Below are positions 6,733 through 13,212 of a stretch of 15,316 bases of DNA, in pieces (within the stretch, counting starts at the first letter, position 1; each line of letters begins with the position of its first letter). This DNA comes from DATEPR01 sp036279295 (lineage in GTDB: Bacteria; Actinomycetota; Actinomycetes; Mycobacteriales; Pseudonocardiaceae), in contig DASUJK010000427.1 in NCBI GenBank assembly GCA_036279295.1, forward strand, positions 1 to 15,316, in the 5' to 3' direction. The notes under the pieces are model-generated. The model ran no database searches. It had not been told where the DNA came from and saw only the letters and a list, made by a program, of their open reading frames with translations. The translations under genes were made by a program, and so were the position numbers.

Positions 6733-7644
6733 ATGAGCGAGGCGACTCATTCATCCGTTGTGGACATCGGTCCTGTGGTTCGGGCACTGGACAGCGCACC
6801 TTCGGTGCACGCGACACAGCCGTGGCTGATAGAGCCGTTCGTCGACGGTGTGGACCTCGTCGAACGAACCGACATCCAATTGCCGTTCCACGACCCGCAC
6901 TGTCGGGACCGGGCGATGTCCTGCGGCGCGGCCCTCACCAACCTCGTCGTCGCGGTTCGCGCACAGGGCCTGACGGCGCAGGTGGCGCTGCTGCCCGATC
7001 CGGATCGTCCTGAACTGGTCGCTCGCGTGACGGCCTCCGGTGTGGCACCGCCAACCGGCATCGACCTGGCGCAACACGCGGCGATCGACCACCGCCACAG
7101 CCATCGAGCGCCGTTCAGCGTGCGGGGACTGACCTGGCTGGACCGCGAGGCGTTGGTCTCCGCCGCGAGCGGCAACGGCGTCACCGCGCACGTGATCCGG
7201 CGTCAGGAGACGTTCCCGCTGGCGGACCTGCTCGACTACGCGGGGCTGGCGTTCCGGGACGACCCCGGCTATCAGCGGGAACTCGCCGCATGGCTGCCCG
7301 TGTTCCCGCACCCGTTCCGCACGGCGTCGACCCTGCCGTGGTCCGGTCTGGTGCACAACGACACCCACGTCCCGGACCGCTATGTGCTGGCCGAACGGCT
7401 CCGGCACGAGTGTCTGCTGGTCGTGCTCACGGCAACGGACACCCGCCGTGACCACCTGCTGGCCGGCATGGCGCTGCAACGTTCCTGGTTGACGGCAGTG
7501 TCCCGCGGCCTGGTCGCGTCAGTGGTCACACAGCCATGGCAACTGCCAGAGGTGCGAGACTCGCTGTCTCTCCTGCTGGGCCGCCGCGGCTTTCCACAGG
7601 CGATGCTCAGGGTGGGGCGGCGAATCGTGAACTCGGATCTGTGA
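6733..7644 (+). CDS. Acg-family nitroreductase-like flavoprotein (second paralogue)
   Basis: This 303-residue protein has the same hallmark as the first paralogue, SAPSVHATQPW at residues 21-31, then MSCGAALTN at 62-70, SHRAPF at 123-128 and a C-terminal QAMLRVGR. The central and C-terminal parts differ considerably from the 332-residue paralogue, which suggests an old duplication or separate acquisition rather than a recent copy. GGGAGG four bases before ATG 6733 sets the start; the frame is open further upstream but has no comparable site. It is probably FMN-binding and cytoplasmic, with flavin sequestration or redox functions as in Rv2032/Rv3131; this is family-based inference. The HPF-like gene follows after 91 bases. 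Confidence 0.88.
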   Translation: MSEATHSSVVDIGPVVRALDSAPSVHATQPWLIEPFVDGVDLVERTDIQLPFHDPHCRDRAMSCGAALTNLVVAVRAQGLTAQVALLPDPDRPELVARVTASGVAPPTGIDLAQHAAIDHRHSHRAPFSVRGLTWLDREALVSAASGNGVTAHVIRRQETFPLADLLDYAGLAFRDDPGYQRELAAWLPVFPHPFRTASTLPWSGLVHNDTHVPDRYVLAERLRHECLLVVLTATDTRRDHLLAGMALQRSWLTAVSRGLVASVVTQPWQLPEVRDSLSLLLGRRGFPQAMLRVGRRIVNSDL

Positions 7645-7672
7645 CCGCCGTCCGACGGCATCAGTCGACCGA

Positions 7673-7700
7673 GGTCCCGGCCGGCGGGGACCACTGTCTC
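7673..7700. promoter_or_regulatory. Inverted repeat and weak DosR-like box before the HPF-like gene
   Basis: GGTCCC (7673-7678) and GGGACC (7687-7692) form a 6-bp inverted repeat with an 8-base spacer. The right arm continues as GGGACCACTGTCTC (7687-7700), a 10-of-14 match to the DosR core. It lies 35 bases before the GTG start at 7736 and 83 bases before the alternative ATG at 7784. This is consistent with the HPF-like gene having its own promoter. Confidence 0.3.
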
Positions 7701-7735
7701 TCGGCAGCGAACGTCCGGCGGCACACCCTGGAGTC

Positions 7736-8107
7736 GTGACGATCAAAGCAAACGAGAACAGTCCGATCGGCGGACCGGCGACCATGGTCCAGGTCGGGCC
7801 AGGCATTGCTCCGGATGTGATCGACTACGTGCGTGAGCGGCTGGGCGCACTGGAGAAATACGCCCCGAGGCCCGTCGCCGCGATCAGCGCGACCGTGACG
7901 AGGCAGCACGACTCGAAGCAGCGGCACGCGGTCGAGGTCCGGGCGTCGTTGACCATCGGTGACCATGTGCTGCGTTCGCACGAAGTGACGGAAAGCACCC
8001 GTGCGTCGCTCGACGTCGTCTGTGACCGCTTGCGTCGACAGCTCACCGAACTGCCCCACGGCAGCCGCGGTGACCACGTACCGCATCGGAGGAATTCCCA
8101 TGGCTGA
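7736..8107 (+). CDS. Short ribosome hibernation factor (HPF/RaiA, S30AE domain)
   Basis: This 123-residue protein has one S30AE-type domain at about residues 17-107: MVQVGPGI, a helix DVIDYVRERLGALEKYA, strands ISATVTRQHD, HAVEVRASLTIGDHVLRSHEV and a second helix SLDVVCDRLRRQL. Such proteins bind the 30S decoding centre and protect idle ribosomes. It lacks the C-terminal dimerisation domain of long HPF, so it is the short form. DosR-regulated members of this fold are known in mycobacteria (Rv0079). The start is uncertain: GTG 7736 has only a close GGAG, while ATG 7784 (residue 17) coincides with the usual domain start. The last eight bases overlap the next gene, which implies coupled translation. 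Confidence 0.8.
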   Translation: MTIKANENSPIGGPATMVQVGPGIAPDVIDYVRERLGALEKYAPRPVAAISATVTRQHDSKQRHAVEVRASLTIGDHVLRSHEVTESTRASLDVVCDRLRRQLTELPHGSRGDHVPHRRNSHG

Positions 8108-8279
8108 TGACCACGATGTGACCGACCACGGTTCCCGGCTGCGGCACGAGAACGTGAACGGCAGACGGTACTGGGTCCTCGAGGACGGCGCCGGCATCCT
8201 GGAGGTGGCCGATTCCAAGGAAGTGCTGGCCGAAGACCACCCCGAGGCCAACATCGACCCGAAGGATTCGGACGACTGA
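8100..8279 (+). CDS. 59-residue acidic protein, unrecognised
   Basis: The frame starts at ATG 8100 with GGAGG seven bases upstream and overlaps the HPF-like stop by eight bases (ATGGCTGA). The product is strongly acidic at its C-terminus (EANIDPKDSDD) and has a central stretch GRRYWVLEDGAGILEVADS that looks like a small beta hairpin. There are no cysteines, membrane segments or signal peptide. I do not recognise the family. The strong ribosome site and tight overlap support a real gene whose product may act with the hibernation factor, for example as a partner or inhibitor; that role is inference. Confidence 0.72.
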   Translation: MADDHDVTDHGSRLRHENVNGRRYWVLEDGAGILEVADSKEVLAEDHPEANIDPKDSDD

Positions 8280-8328
8280 TGGAACGGGACCTACCTTCGG
8301 GTGAGGGCCGCGGTTGTCCATCGTCGTC
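8271..8328. terminator. Possible bidirectional terminator after the 59-aa gene
   Basis: GACGACTGATGGA (8271-8283) pairs with TCCATCGTCGTC (8317-8328) in a 12-bp stem with one bulged T. Inside the loop, CCTACC-TTCG-GGTGAGG gives a small UUCG-capped stem. The structure includes the stop codon of the 59-aa gene and faces the convergent membrane-protein remnant. The long interrupted loop makes it a moderate candidate. The remaining bases to 8393 hold no gene that I can see. Confidence 0.4.
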
Positions 8329-8393
8329 TCGTTGAGGTCGGGCGCCCGGCGGACGCGCGGTCGCAGGCCCAGTGCGACCACGCGTCCCCGGAT

Positions 8394-9074
8394 CTACGAA
8401 TCGACCTGACCGTGTTCAGCCCGGTCGCGGTAGTAGCCGCGCCAGATCAACCGGTACAGAGGTAGCAGCCGCGGCAATGACCGGACACCAGGAATGAAGG
8501 GCACCAGCACCAGCCCGGCGGTCAGCACCATCATCAGACCCCACACGAGGGCGTCTGCGCTGTCGGATGTGGAGAACGGCTTGATCTGGTACCAGAACGT
8601 GTACAGCCACATCCACGGCTGGCCGGGATAGTTGCCTGTTTCGTTCATCATGCCCCACTGGTCGCCACCGAGGTTGCGAGCTCGCGCCTGGTCTTCCAGG
8701 TACGCGCCGTCGGCGAGCAGGATCAGGCCACGAGTGGCGTCCCCGTTGTAGAAGGTGCCTGAGGAATCGAGGGCACCCTCCAGCCCGCCCGCACGGGCGA
8801 GGGACAGGAATTTCGCAGCGAGCACCGGTACGGGTCCGTATCGGCCGTTGGCTACGGTGGCCGGATTGCCGTCGTGTGCTGCCGCCAGTGCGGTCGCGTA
8901 GGCATTGCTCCAGGTCGATCGCTGCGCAACCGGTGCGGTGCGCCAGGTGAGCAGTGCTGTGGTCAGCACCGGGTCGCCGGACACTCGGCTGAGGGGAGCG
9001 AGCACCAGATCCTGGGCCGAGTCGATGGGGATGGTCACTCCCGTCCAGCGTTGCAGCGCCAACGGGCCCAGTCG
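8394..9074 (-). pseudogene. 5'-truncated membrane protein of unknown family
   Basis: The minus-strand frame is open to 9314, but only the part from about 9074 to the stop reads like a natural protein. This is about 226 residues starting RLGPLALQRWTG, with GRYGPVPVLAAKFLSLA, TFYNGDATRGLILLADGAYLEDQ and PGQPWMWLYTFWYQIKP. A hydrophobic helix (DALVWGLMMVLTAGLVLVPF) and an amphipathic basic C-terminus (SLPRLLPLYRLIWRGYYRDR) follow. Upstream of 9074 the frame is antisense to a convincing plus-strand transmembrane segment and has low-complexity composition. The N-terminus, probably with a further membrane helix, therefore appears lost. I cannot name the family; it resembles membrane-anchored accessory proteins of respiratory complexes only in general layout. 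An intact gene starting at 9314 or at an internal codon cannot be ruled out. Confidence 0.5.
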
Positions 9075-9090
9075 TTGTCCATCGCCGTTC

Positions 9091-9249
9091 CTGTTGCAGG
9101 GAGCGCCGTACGTGGCGCTGCCGACGGCCGTCGTGTCGTACCTGGCTGCCAGGAACCGCGCCGGCCACCCGGCTGCGGCGTCCGTGGCCGGTCTGCTGCT
9201 GATCGGCTGGATCGCGGTCGAGGTGGGTGTCATCCGGGAGTTCAGCTGG
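9091..9249 (+). pseudogene. Fragment of a small multi-spanning membrane protein
   Basis: The plus-strand frame encodes LLQGAPYVALPTAVVSYLAA, a basic loop and VAGLLLIGWIAVEVGVIREFSW: two hydrophobic helices ending in the IREFSW motif seen in small actinobacterial membrane proteins. No upstream start or ribosome site suits it, and the frame becomes nonsense on both sides. It therefore reads as an internal piece of a lost gene, joined near 9075-9095 to the truncated gene on the other strand. Confidence 0.5.
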
Positions 9250-9383
9250 ACGACGCCCCGGCCACCGGCGCCTGGGTGGCGTCGTTCGACTTTCCCGACG
9301 TGACGGTCGACCACGAACTGCTCGCGCTGTCCCGGCCGGACCGGTACGCCGTCGAGGGCGGCATGCCGCGCACGGGTAGGTGA
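9246..9383 (+). pseudogene. C-terminal fragment of an unrecognised protein
   Basis: Shifted one frame from the membrane fragment, this stretch reads DDAPATGAWVASFDFPDVTV followed by DHELLALSRPDRYAVEGGMP and a stop at 9381-9383. Its composition is normal for a folded protein, but it has no start of its own. It could be the end of the same gene after a frameshift or the tail of another. I do not recognise it. It stops 15 bases before the convergent ATPase stop. Confidence 0.35.
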
Positions 9384-9398
9384 CCTGCTGTCGTGTGG

Positions 9399-12131
9399 CT
9401 ATCGCGTTGTTCTGTCGGTCGAGCGCGGTGGCCGGTGGCGGCTGATGGCTTTGCGTACTTCGGACAGGAGGATGACCGACAGCGCCACGGCGGTACAGAT
9501 GAGCCACTGCGCGAGGTCGAGCCGGGTCACGTTGAGGAAGGCTTGGAACGGACCCAGCACTGTGGTGAGGACGAGCGTGACGAACGAGATGCCGGACATG
9601 AGGGCAAACGTCCGGTCGGCCAGGATGTCCAGGTTGAACACGGACTTCTCCTCGTCCTTGGTGGCGATCGAGAAGAAGAGGTTGAACAGCGAGAACGTGA
9701 CGAAACCCATCGTGTGGGCGACCTCGGGTGAGTGGGTCTGTTCGGCCCAGGCCACTGTGCCCAGCGTGCCTGCTCCCATGAACAGGCCGACCAGCGTGAG
9801 CCTGGCGATGAGCCTCATCGAGAGGATCGGCTCGTTCGGGCGGCGTGGTTGCCGCTGCATCAGTCCCGCGGCCGGTTTGCCGTAGCCAAGGCCGATGGCC
9901 TGGAACACCTGCGTGGTGAAGTTGATCCACAGTGTCTGGAGTGGCAGGAACGGTACACCGCCGACGATGTTGAAGATGCTGGCGCCCAGGAACGACACGA
10001 TGAAGCCGAACAGGCACCCCATCTGGAAGCGGATGTACCGGCTGAGGTTGTCGTACAGGCCGCGGCCGAGTTCCACCGCCGACACGATGGTCGAGAAGTT
10101 GTCGTCGGTCAGGATCATCACGGCTGCCTGCTTGGTGACTTCGGTGCCGGTGATGCCCATCGCGATGCCGATGTCGGCCCGCTTCAGTGCGGGCGCGTCG
10201 TTCACCCCGTCGCCGGTCATGGCCACGATCTGACCGCGCCGACGCAACAGGTCCACCAGCCGAACCTTGTCCTCGGGTGTCACGCGGGCGATCACGCCGA
10301 TGTCGTCGAGCCGATCCAGCGCCATGTCGTCACTGAGCGACCGGAACTCGGCACCGGTGATGGCCTGGCCCTCGATACCGAGTTGGTGCGCGATCGCGGC
10401 TGCGGTGACGGCGTGGTCACCGGTGATCATTCGGGTCTGGATGCCGGCGGATCTCGCTTGGGCGATCGAGGACTTCGCGGACGGGCGAGGCGGGTCGACG
10501 ATGCCGACCAGCGCCAGCAGTTCCAGGTCGGCGATCAGGGGCAGCAGATCGGCATGGGGGTCGAAGGTGGCCGGATCGAAGTCCCGGCGGGCCGTGGCCA
10601 GCACCCGCAGCCCCTGCTCGCCAAGTGCCTGGTTCTCGGCGAGGTAGCGCTGCCGGAACTCGCCGTCCGCGGGTACGGGGCCGCGGTCCGCGTCGAACAC
10701 CGTCGTCGCGCGGGAGAGCAACTGGTCGGGTGCGCCCTTCGCGAAACAGCGGACCACCTTGGCGCCGGTCTCGTCGATCATCTCGTGGAACGTGGCCATG
10801 AGCTTATAGGTCGCGTCGAACGGCAGCTCGGCGAGGCGCGGGTAGGCGTGCCTGGTGGTGCCGGCGTCCACGCCACCCTTGGCTGCCAGTACCACCAGCG
10901 CGCCTTCCGTCGGGTCGCCGAGCAGACCGCCGTCGTCGAGGACCGCGTCCGATGCCAGCACCATCGGCAGCAGGAACTGGTCCAACGGGACCTCGGTCTG
11001 TCCCGCCACCCGGGTGATGCGGCCGGTCGTCGAGTAGCCCTCTCCGGTCACGCTGTACCGGCGGCCCATGATCGCCAGGTGTACCGCGGTCATCTGGTTC
11101 AGTGTCAGCGTTCCGGTCTTGTCCGAGTTGATCGCGGACGTGGAGCCGAGTGTCTCGGTCGAGCGGAGCTGTTTCATGATGGCGCCCGCCTCGGCCAAGC
11201 CCCGCGTCCCGTACGCCAGGATCGTCGTGACGACCGCGGGTAGACCGGTGGGGATCGCGGCGACCGCCAAGGCGATGGCGGCGTTGAAGACGGCCGTGAA
11301 CGTGTCGCCGCGGGACAGGTTCAGCGCCACCGAAGCGACGAGCGCGCATGCCGCGATCCACAGGATCTGGCGGGTGAGCTTGTCGAGCTGCCGGGTCAGC
11401 GGCGTCGCGGTGGCCGTATCGGTGCGCAGCATTCCCGAGATGTGCCCGACCTCGGTCGCCATCCCGGTGGCGGTGACGACGAACGTGCCCGTGCCGCGGG
11501 TGACATTGGTGTTCATGTACACCATGTCGGTCCGGTCGCCGAGCGGTGTCTGGGCGTCGTGGACCGGGTCGATTCCTTTCGACACCGGCAGGCTCTCCCC
11601 GGTGAGCGCGGACTCGGCGATGTCCAGCGTGGCCGCGCGCAGCAGCCGGCCGTCGGCGGGGACGACGTCGCCCGCTTCGATGGTGACGATGTCGCCGGGA
11701 ACGAGATCTTCGGCCGGCACTTCGGTCAGTCGGCTGTCCCGCCACACCTTGGCCTTGACGATCATCATCTGCTGGAGGGCCGCGACAGCGGCGGCCGCCT
11801 TGCCCTCCTGCCGCAGACCCAGCACCGCGTTGAACACCGTCAGGAACAGCACCAGCAGCCCGGTGCCCAGTTGTCGGATCGGATAGATGCTTCCGATGCC
11901 GGCGACCAGCAGCACGATCTGCATCGGATCGCGGTACTGGCGGACGAACGCGTACCACCGGGATTCGGGCGCCTCGGCGGCGAACGTGTTGGGGCCGACG
12001 AGTTGGGCTCGGGCCGCTGCCTCCGCGGAGCTCAGGCCGGTCGCGACGTTCACGTCGGCCGCGCGCAGCGCCCCGTCGGCGGTGACCATGTGCCAGACGA
12101 GACCGTCGGTACCCGAGTTTGTCAGCGTCAT
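9399..12131 (-). CDS. P2-type cation-transporting ATPase
   Basis: This complete 910-residue P-type ATPase has a cation-ATPase N-terminal domain (about 12-75) and the actuator motif TGES (177-180). The phosphorylation site is SDKTGTLT with Asp337; nucleotide binding is marked by KGAP (465-468) and the hinge by TGDGVND (639-645). Membrane segments lie at about 70-110, 255-310 and six more after 700. Length and order match the Ca2+/P2A-like group that includes mycobacterial CtpF, which is DosR-regulated. The ion is uncertain: the TM4 motif is PTGLP (294-298) rather than PEGLP, and TM6 reads WINFTTQ (735-741), without the Asp used by calcium pumps. AGGAG eight bases upstream supports ATG 12131. 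It follows the DUF6325 gene by 56 bases, probably in one transcript. Confidence 0.95.
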   Translation of the reverse strand: MTLTNSGTDGLVWHMVTADGALRAADVNVATGLSSAEAAARAQLVGPNTFAAEAPESRWYAFVRQYRDPMQIVLLVAGIGSIYPIRQLGTGLLVLFLTVFNAVLGLRQEGKAAAAVAALQQMMIVKAKVWRDSRLTEVPAEDLVPGDIVTIEAGDVVPADGRLLRAATLDIAESALTGESLPVSKGIDPVHDAQTPLGDRTDMVYMNTNVTRGTGTFVVTATGMATEVGHISGMLRTDTATATPLTRQLDKLTRQILWIAACALVASVALNLSRGDTFTAVFNAAIALAVAAIPTGLPAVVTTILAYGTRGLAEAGAIMKQLRSTETLGSTSAINSDKTGTLTLNQMTAVHLAIMGRRYSVTGEGYSTTGRITRVAGQTEVPLDQFLLPMVLASDAVLDDGGLLGDPTEGALVVLAAKGGVDAGTTRHAYPRLAELPFDATYKLMATFHEMIDETGAKVVRCFAKGAPDQLLSRATTVFDADRGPVPADGEFRQRYLAENQALGEQGLRVLATARRDFDPATFDPHADLLPLIADLELLALVGIVDPPRPSAKSSIAQARSAGIQTRMITGDHAVTAAAIAHQLGIEGQAITGAEFRSLSDDMALDRLDDIGVIARVTPEDKVRLVDLLRRRGQIVAMTGDGVNDAPALKRADIGIAMGITGTEVTKQAAVMILTDDNFSTIVSAVELGRGLYDNLSRYIRFQMGCLFGFIVSFLGASIFNIVGGVPFLPLQTLWINFTTQVFQAIGLGYGKPAAGLMQRQPRRPNEPILSMRLIARLTLVGLFMGAGTLGTVAWAEQTHSPEVAHTMGFVTFSLFNLFFSIATKDEEKSVFNLDILADRTFALMSGISFVTLVLTTVLGPFQAFLNVTRLDLAQWLICTAVALSVILLSEVRKAISRHRPPRSTDRTTR

Positions 12132-12187
12132 GCCCTACGCTCCTATCGCCTCGGACTGCTTCGGTGGTGGGCAACGATCCCGCCCTG

Positions 12188-12670
12188 TCAGCCCTGCCGT
12201 GTGCTGGTGTCGGTGATGTCGCACCCATCCAGGCCGGCCAGGATGTCGGTGTGTCCAATGCGACCGCCGGCCACCACCTGGGCTCCGTGACCGCGAAGCG
12301 CGGCGGCGAGGGGCACGGCCCAGAGATTCTCGTAGATCACGATCGCGGCCGAGCTGTTCGGTAGCAGCACGGCATCCACCTCGTTGACGTCGTCGGCGTC
12401 GATCATTCCGGGGCTGGTTGCCTCGAAGACGGCCAGATCGACGGTGTCGTCGCCGTCGCCGTCGCCGTCGCCGTCGATGTCGGTGAGGGCGAGGCGGATG
12501 ACGGAACCGTCCAGTTGCTTGCTGATGAAAACCAGATCGAGGAGACGGACGATCGCCCGGCCGACGAGGTCGACCAGCAACGTGAGTCCCTCGCCGGTCG
12601 GACGGTCGCCGGGGAATTCGATGATCATGTAGTCGATCGGGCCTATTCGATCACGGATGTCAGTCGTCAT
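12188..12670 (-). CDS. DUF6325-family protein
   Basis: This 160-residue protein matches the small actinobacterial family often annotated DUF6325 or as a membrane-linked hypothetical. Its signature segments are GPIDYMIIEFPGDR (10-23), a GEGLTLLVDLVGRAIVRLLDLVFI run (27-49), VDLAVFEATSPGM (77-89) and AAIVIYENLWAVPLAAALRGHG (108-129). The function is unknown. A run of alternating Asp-Gly at 66-75 comes from a hexanucleotide repeat and is longer than seems typical. AGGGA six bases before ATG 12670 fixes the start. It is the first gene of a pair with the ATPase, preceded by a strong hairpin in its leader. Confidence 0.85.
   Translation of the reverse strand: MTTDIRDRIGPIDYMIIEFPGDRPTGEGLTLLVDLVGRAIVRLLDLVFISKQLDGSVIRLALTDIDGDGDGDGDDTVDLAVFEATSPGMIDADDVNEVDAVLLPNSSAAIVIYENLWAVPLAAALRGHGAQVVAGGRIGHTDILAGLDGCDITDTSTRQG
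12451..12474. repeat. Hexanucleotide tandem repeat within the DUF6325 gene
   Basis: CGCCGT is repeated four times exactly and followed by the imperfect copy CGATGT. On the coding strand it gives Gly-Asp units in an acidic loop. In-frame slippage would change the loop by two residues per unit without breaking the gene. Confidence 0.85.
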
Positions 12671-12711
12671 GCGATGTCCCTGTCGCGCTGCCGAGAAAGA
12701 GTTGATGGTTG

Positions 12712-12745
12712 GTGGCTGGGCCGGGTGTGTGCCCGACCCAGCCAC
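12712..12745 (-). terminator. Strong hairpin 42 bases upstream of the DUF6325 start
   Basis: GTGGCTGGGCCGGG (12712-12725) pairs with CCCGACCCAGCCAC (12732-12745) around a 6-base loop. On the plus strand there is one C-A mismatch. On the minus strand that pair becomes G-U, so the minus-strand RNA forms an uninterrupted 14-bp stem. It may terminate transcription arriving from the LuxR-type gene, or act as an attenuator in the leader of the DUF6325-ATPase operon. Confidence 0.55.
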
Positions 12746-12829
12746 GGTTCTGCAACCAGGAAGGAAGGAACGAAAGCGGTCCCCGCAGGCCCGCGGTCCG
12801 GTCCGGATTTCGTCGTGCGGATAGGTCTC

Positions 12830-12863
12830 CGTGCTGTCCTGTCGGCGCGACTCGGACAGCACG
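12830..12863. other. Second hairpin in the non-coding region
   Basis: CGTGCTGTCC (12830-12839) and GGACAGCACG (12854-12863) form a perfect 10-bp outer stem. After a small internal loop, GTCG (12841-12844) and CGAC (12848-12851) close a 3-base apical loop. It may be part of a structured leader or small RNA, or a regulator's palindrome. Confidence 0.5.
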
Positions 12864-13212
12864 GGGCATCACCTCCCGTGCGTGGCGTGGGCGTGGCGGC
12901 CGTGTGGGGGGCGAGGGAAGTTCAGGCGGGTGACTCCGGCAGTTGTCGTTTCCCGATCGAACATTCCCGTTCCGGTCGGCACGCGTTCGTTTTGCTCATT
13001 CGCGTCCAGGCCGTTCGAAACCTGGTGCGACAACGACTACCGGCATCGGCCCAGCGGAGGGCAACCTCGGCACCCGCTGAGTTCGGGCTTAGACGGCGGC
13101 TTACTACCCGAATGGCCTATGCGGCACACGTGAGTTGGACGATTGAAGTGACGCACCGTGGCCGGGGCAGGCGGCGGCGCGGTCCTCACCATCGGCCGCG
13201 ACGACATTCCGC

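Larger units (their letters stand above)
12671..13212. other. 542-base non-coding region between the LuxR-type gene and DUF6325
   Basis: I found no frame with a credible start, ribosome site or protein-like composition on either strand. The stretch at about 12940-13030 is less GC-rich than its surroundings. The region must contain the promoter of the DUF6325-ATPase operon and the 3' end of the LuxR-type transcript. It also carries the two hairpins listed separately. A small RNA or structured leader is possible. Confidence 0.6.

Noticed and set aside
8416..10017. A 533-codon minus-strand open frame overlapping the ATPase 3' end
   Set aside because: Out of frame with the ATPase and the membrane-protein remnant, Arg/Pro/His-rich, no start signal.
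9732..11243. A 503-codon plus-strand open frame
   Set aside because: Fully antisense to the P-type ATPase, whose motifs are intact; Gln/His/Arg-rich artefact.
12447..12480. CRISPR-like array
   Set aside because: The repeat unit is six bases without spacers and lies inside a coding frame.
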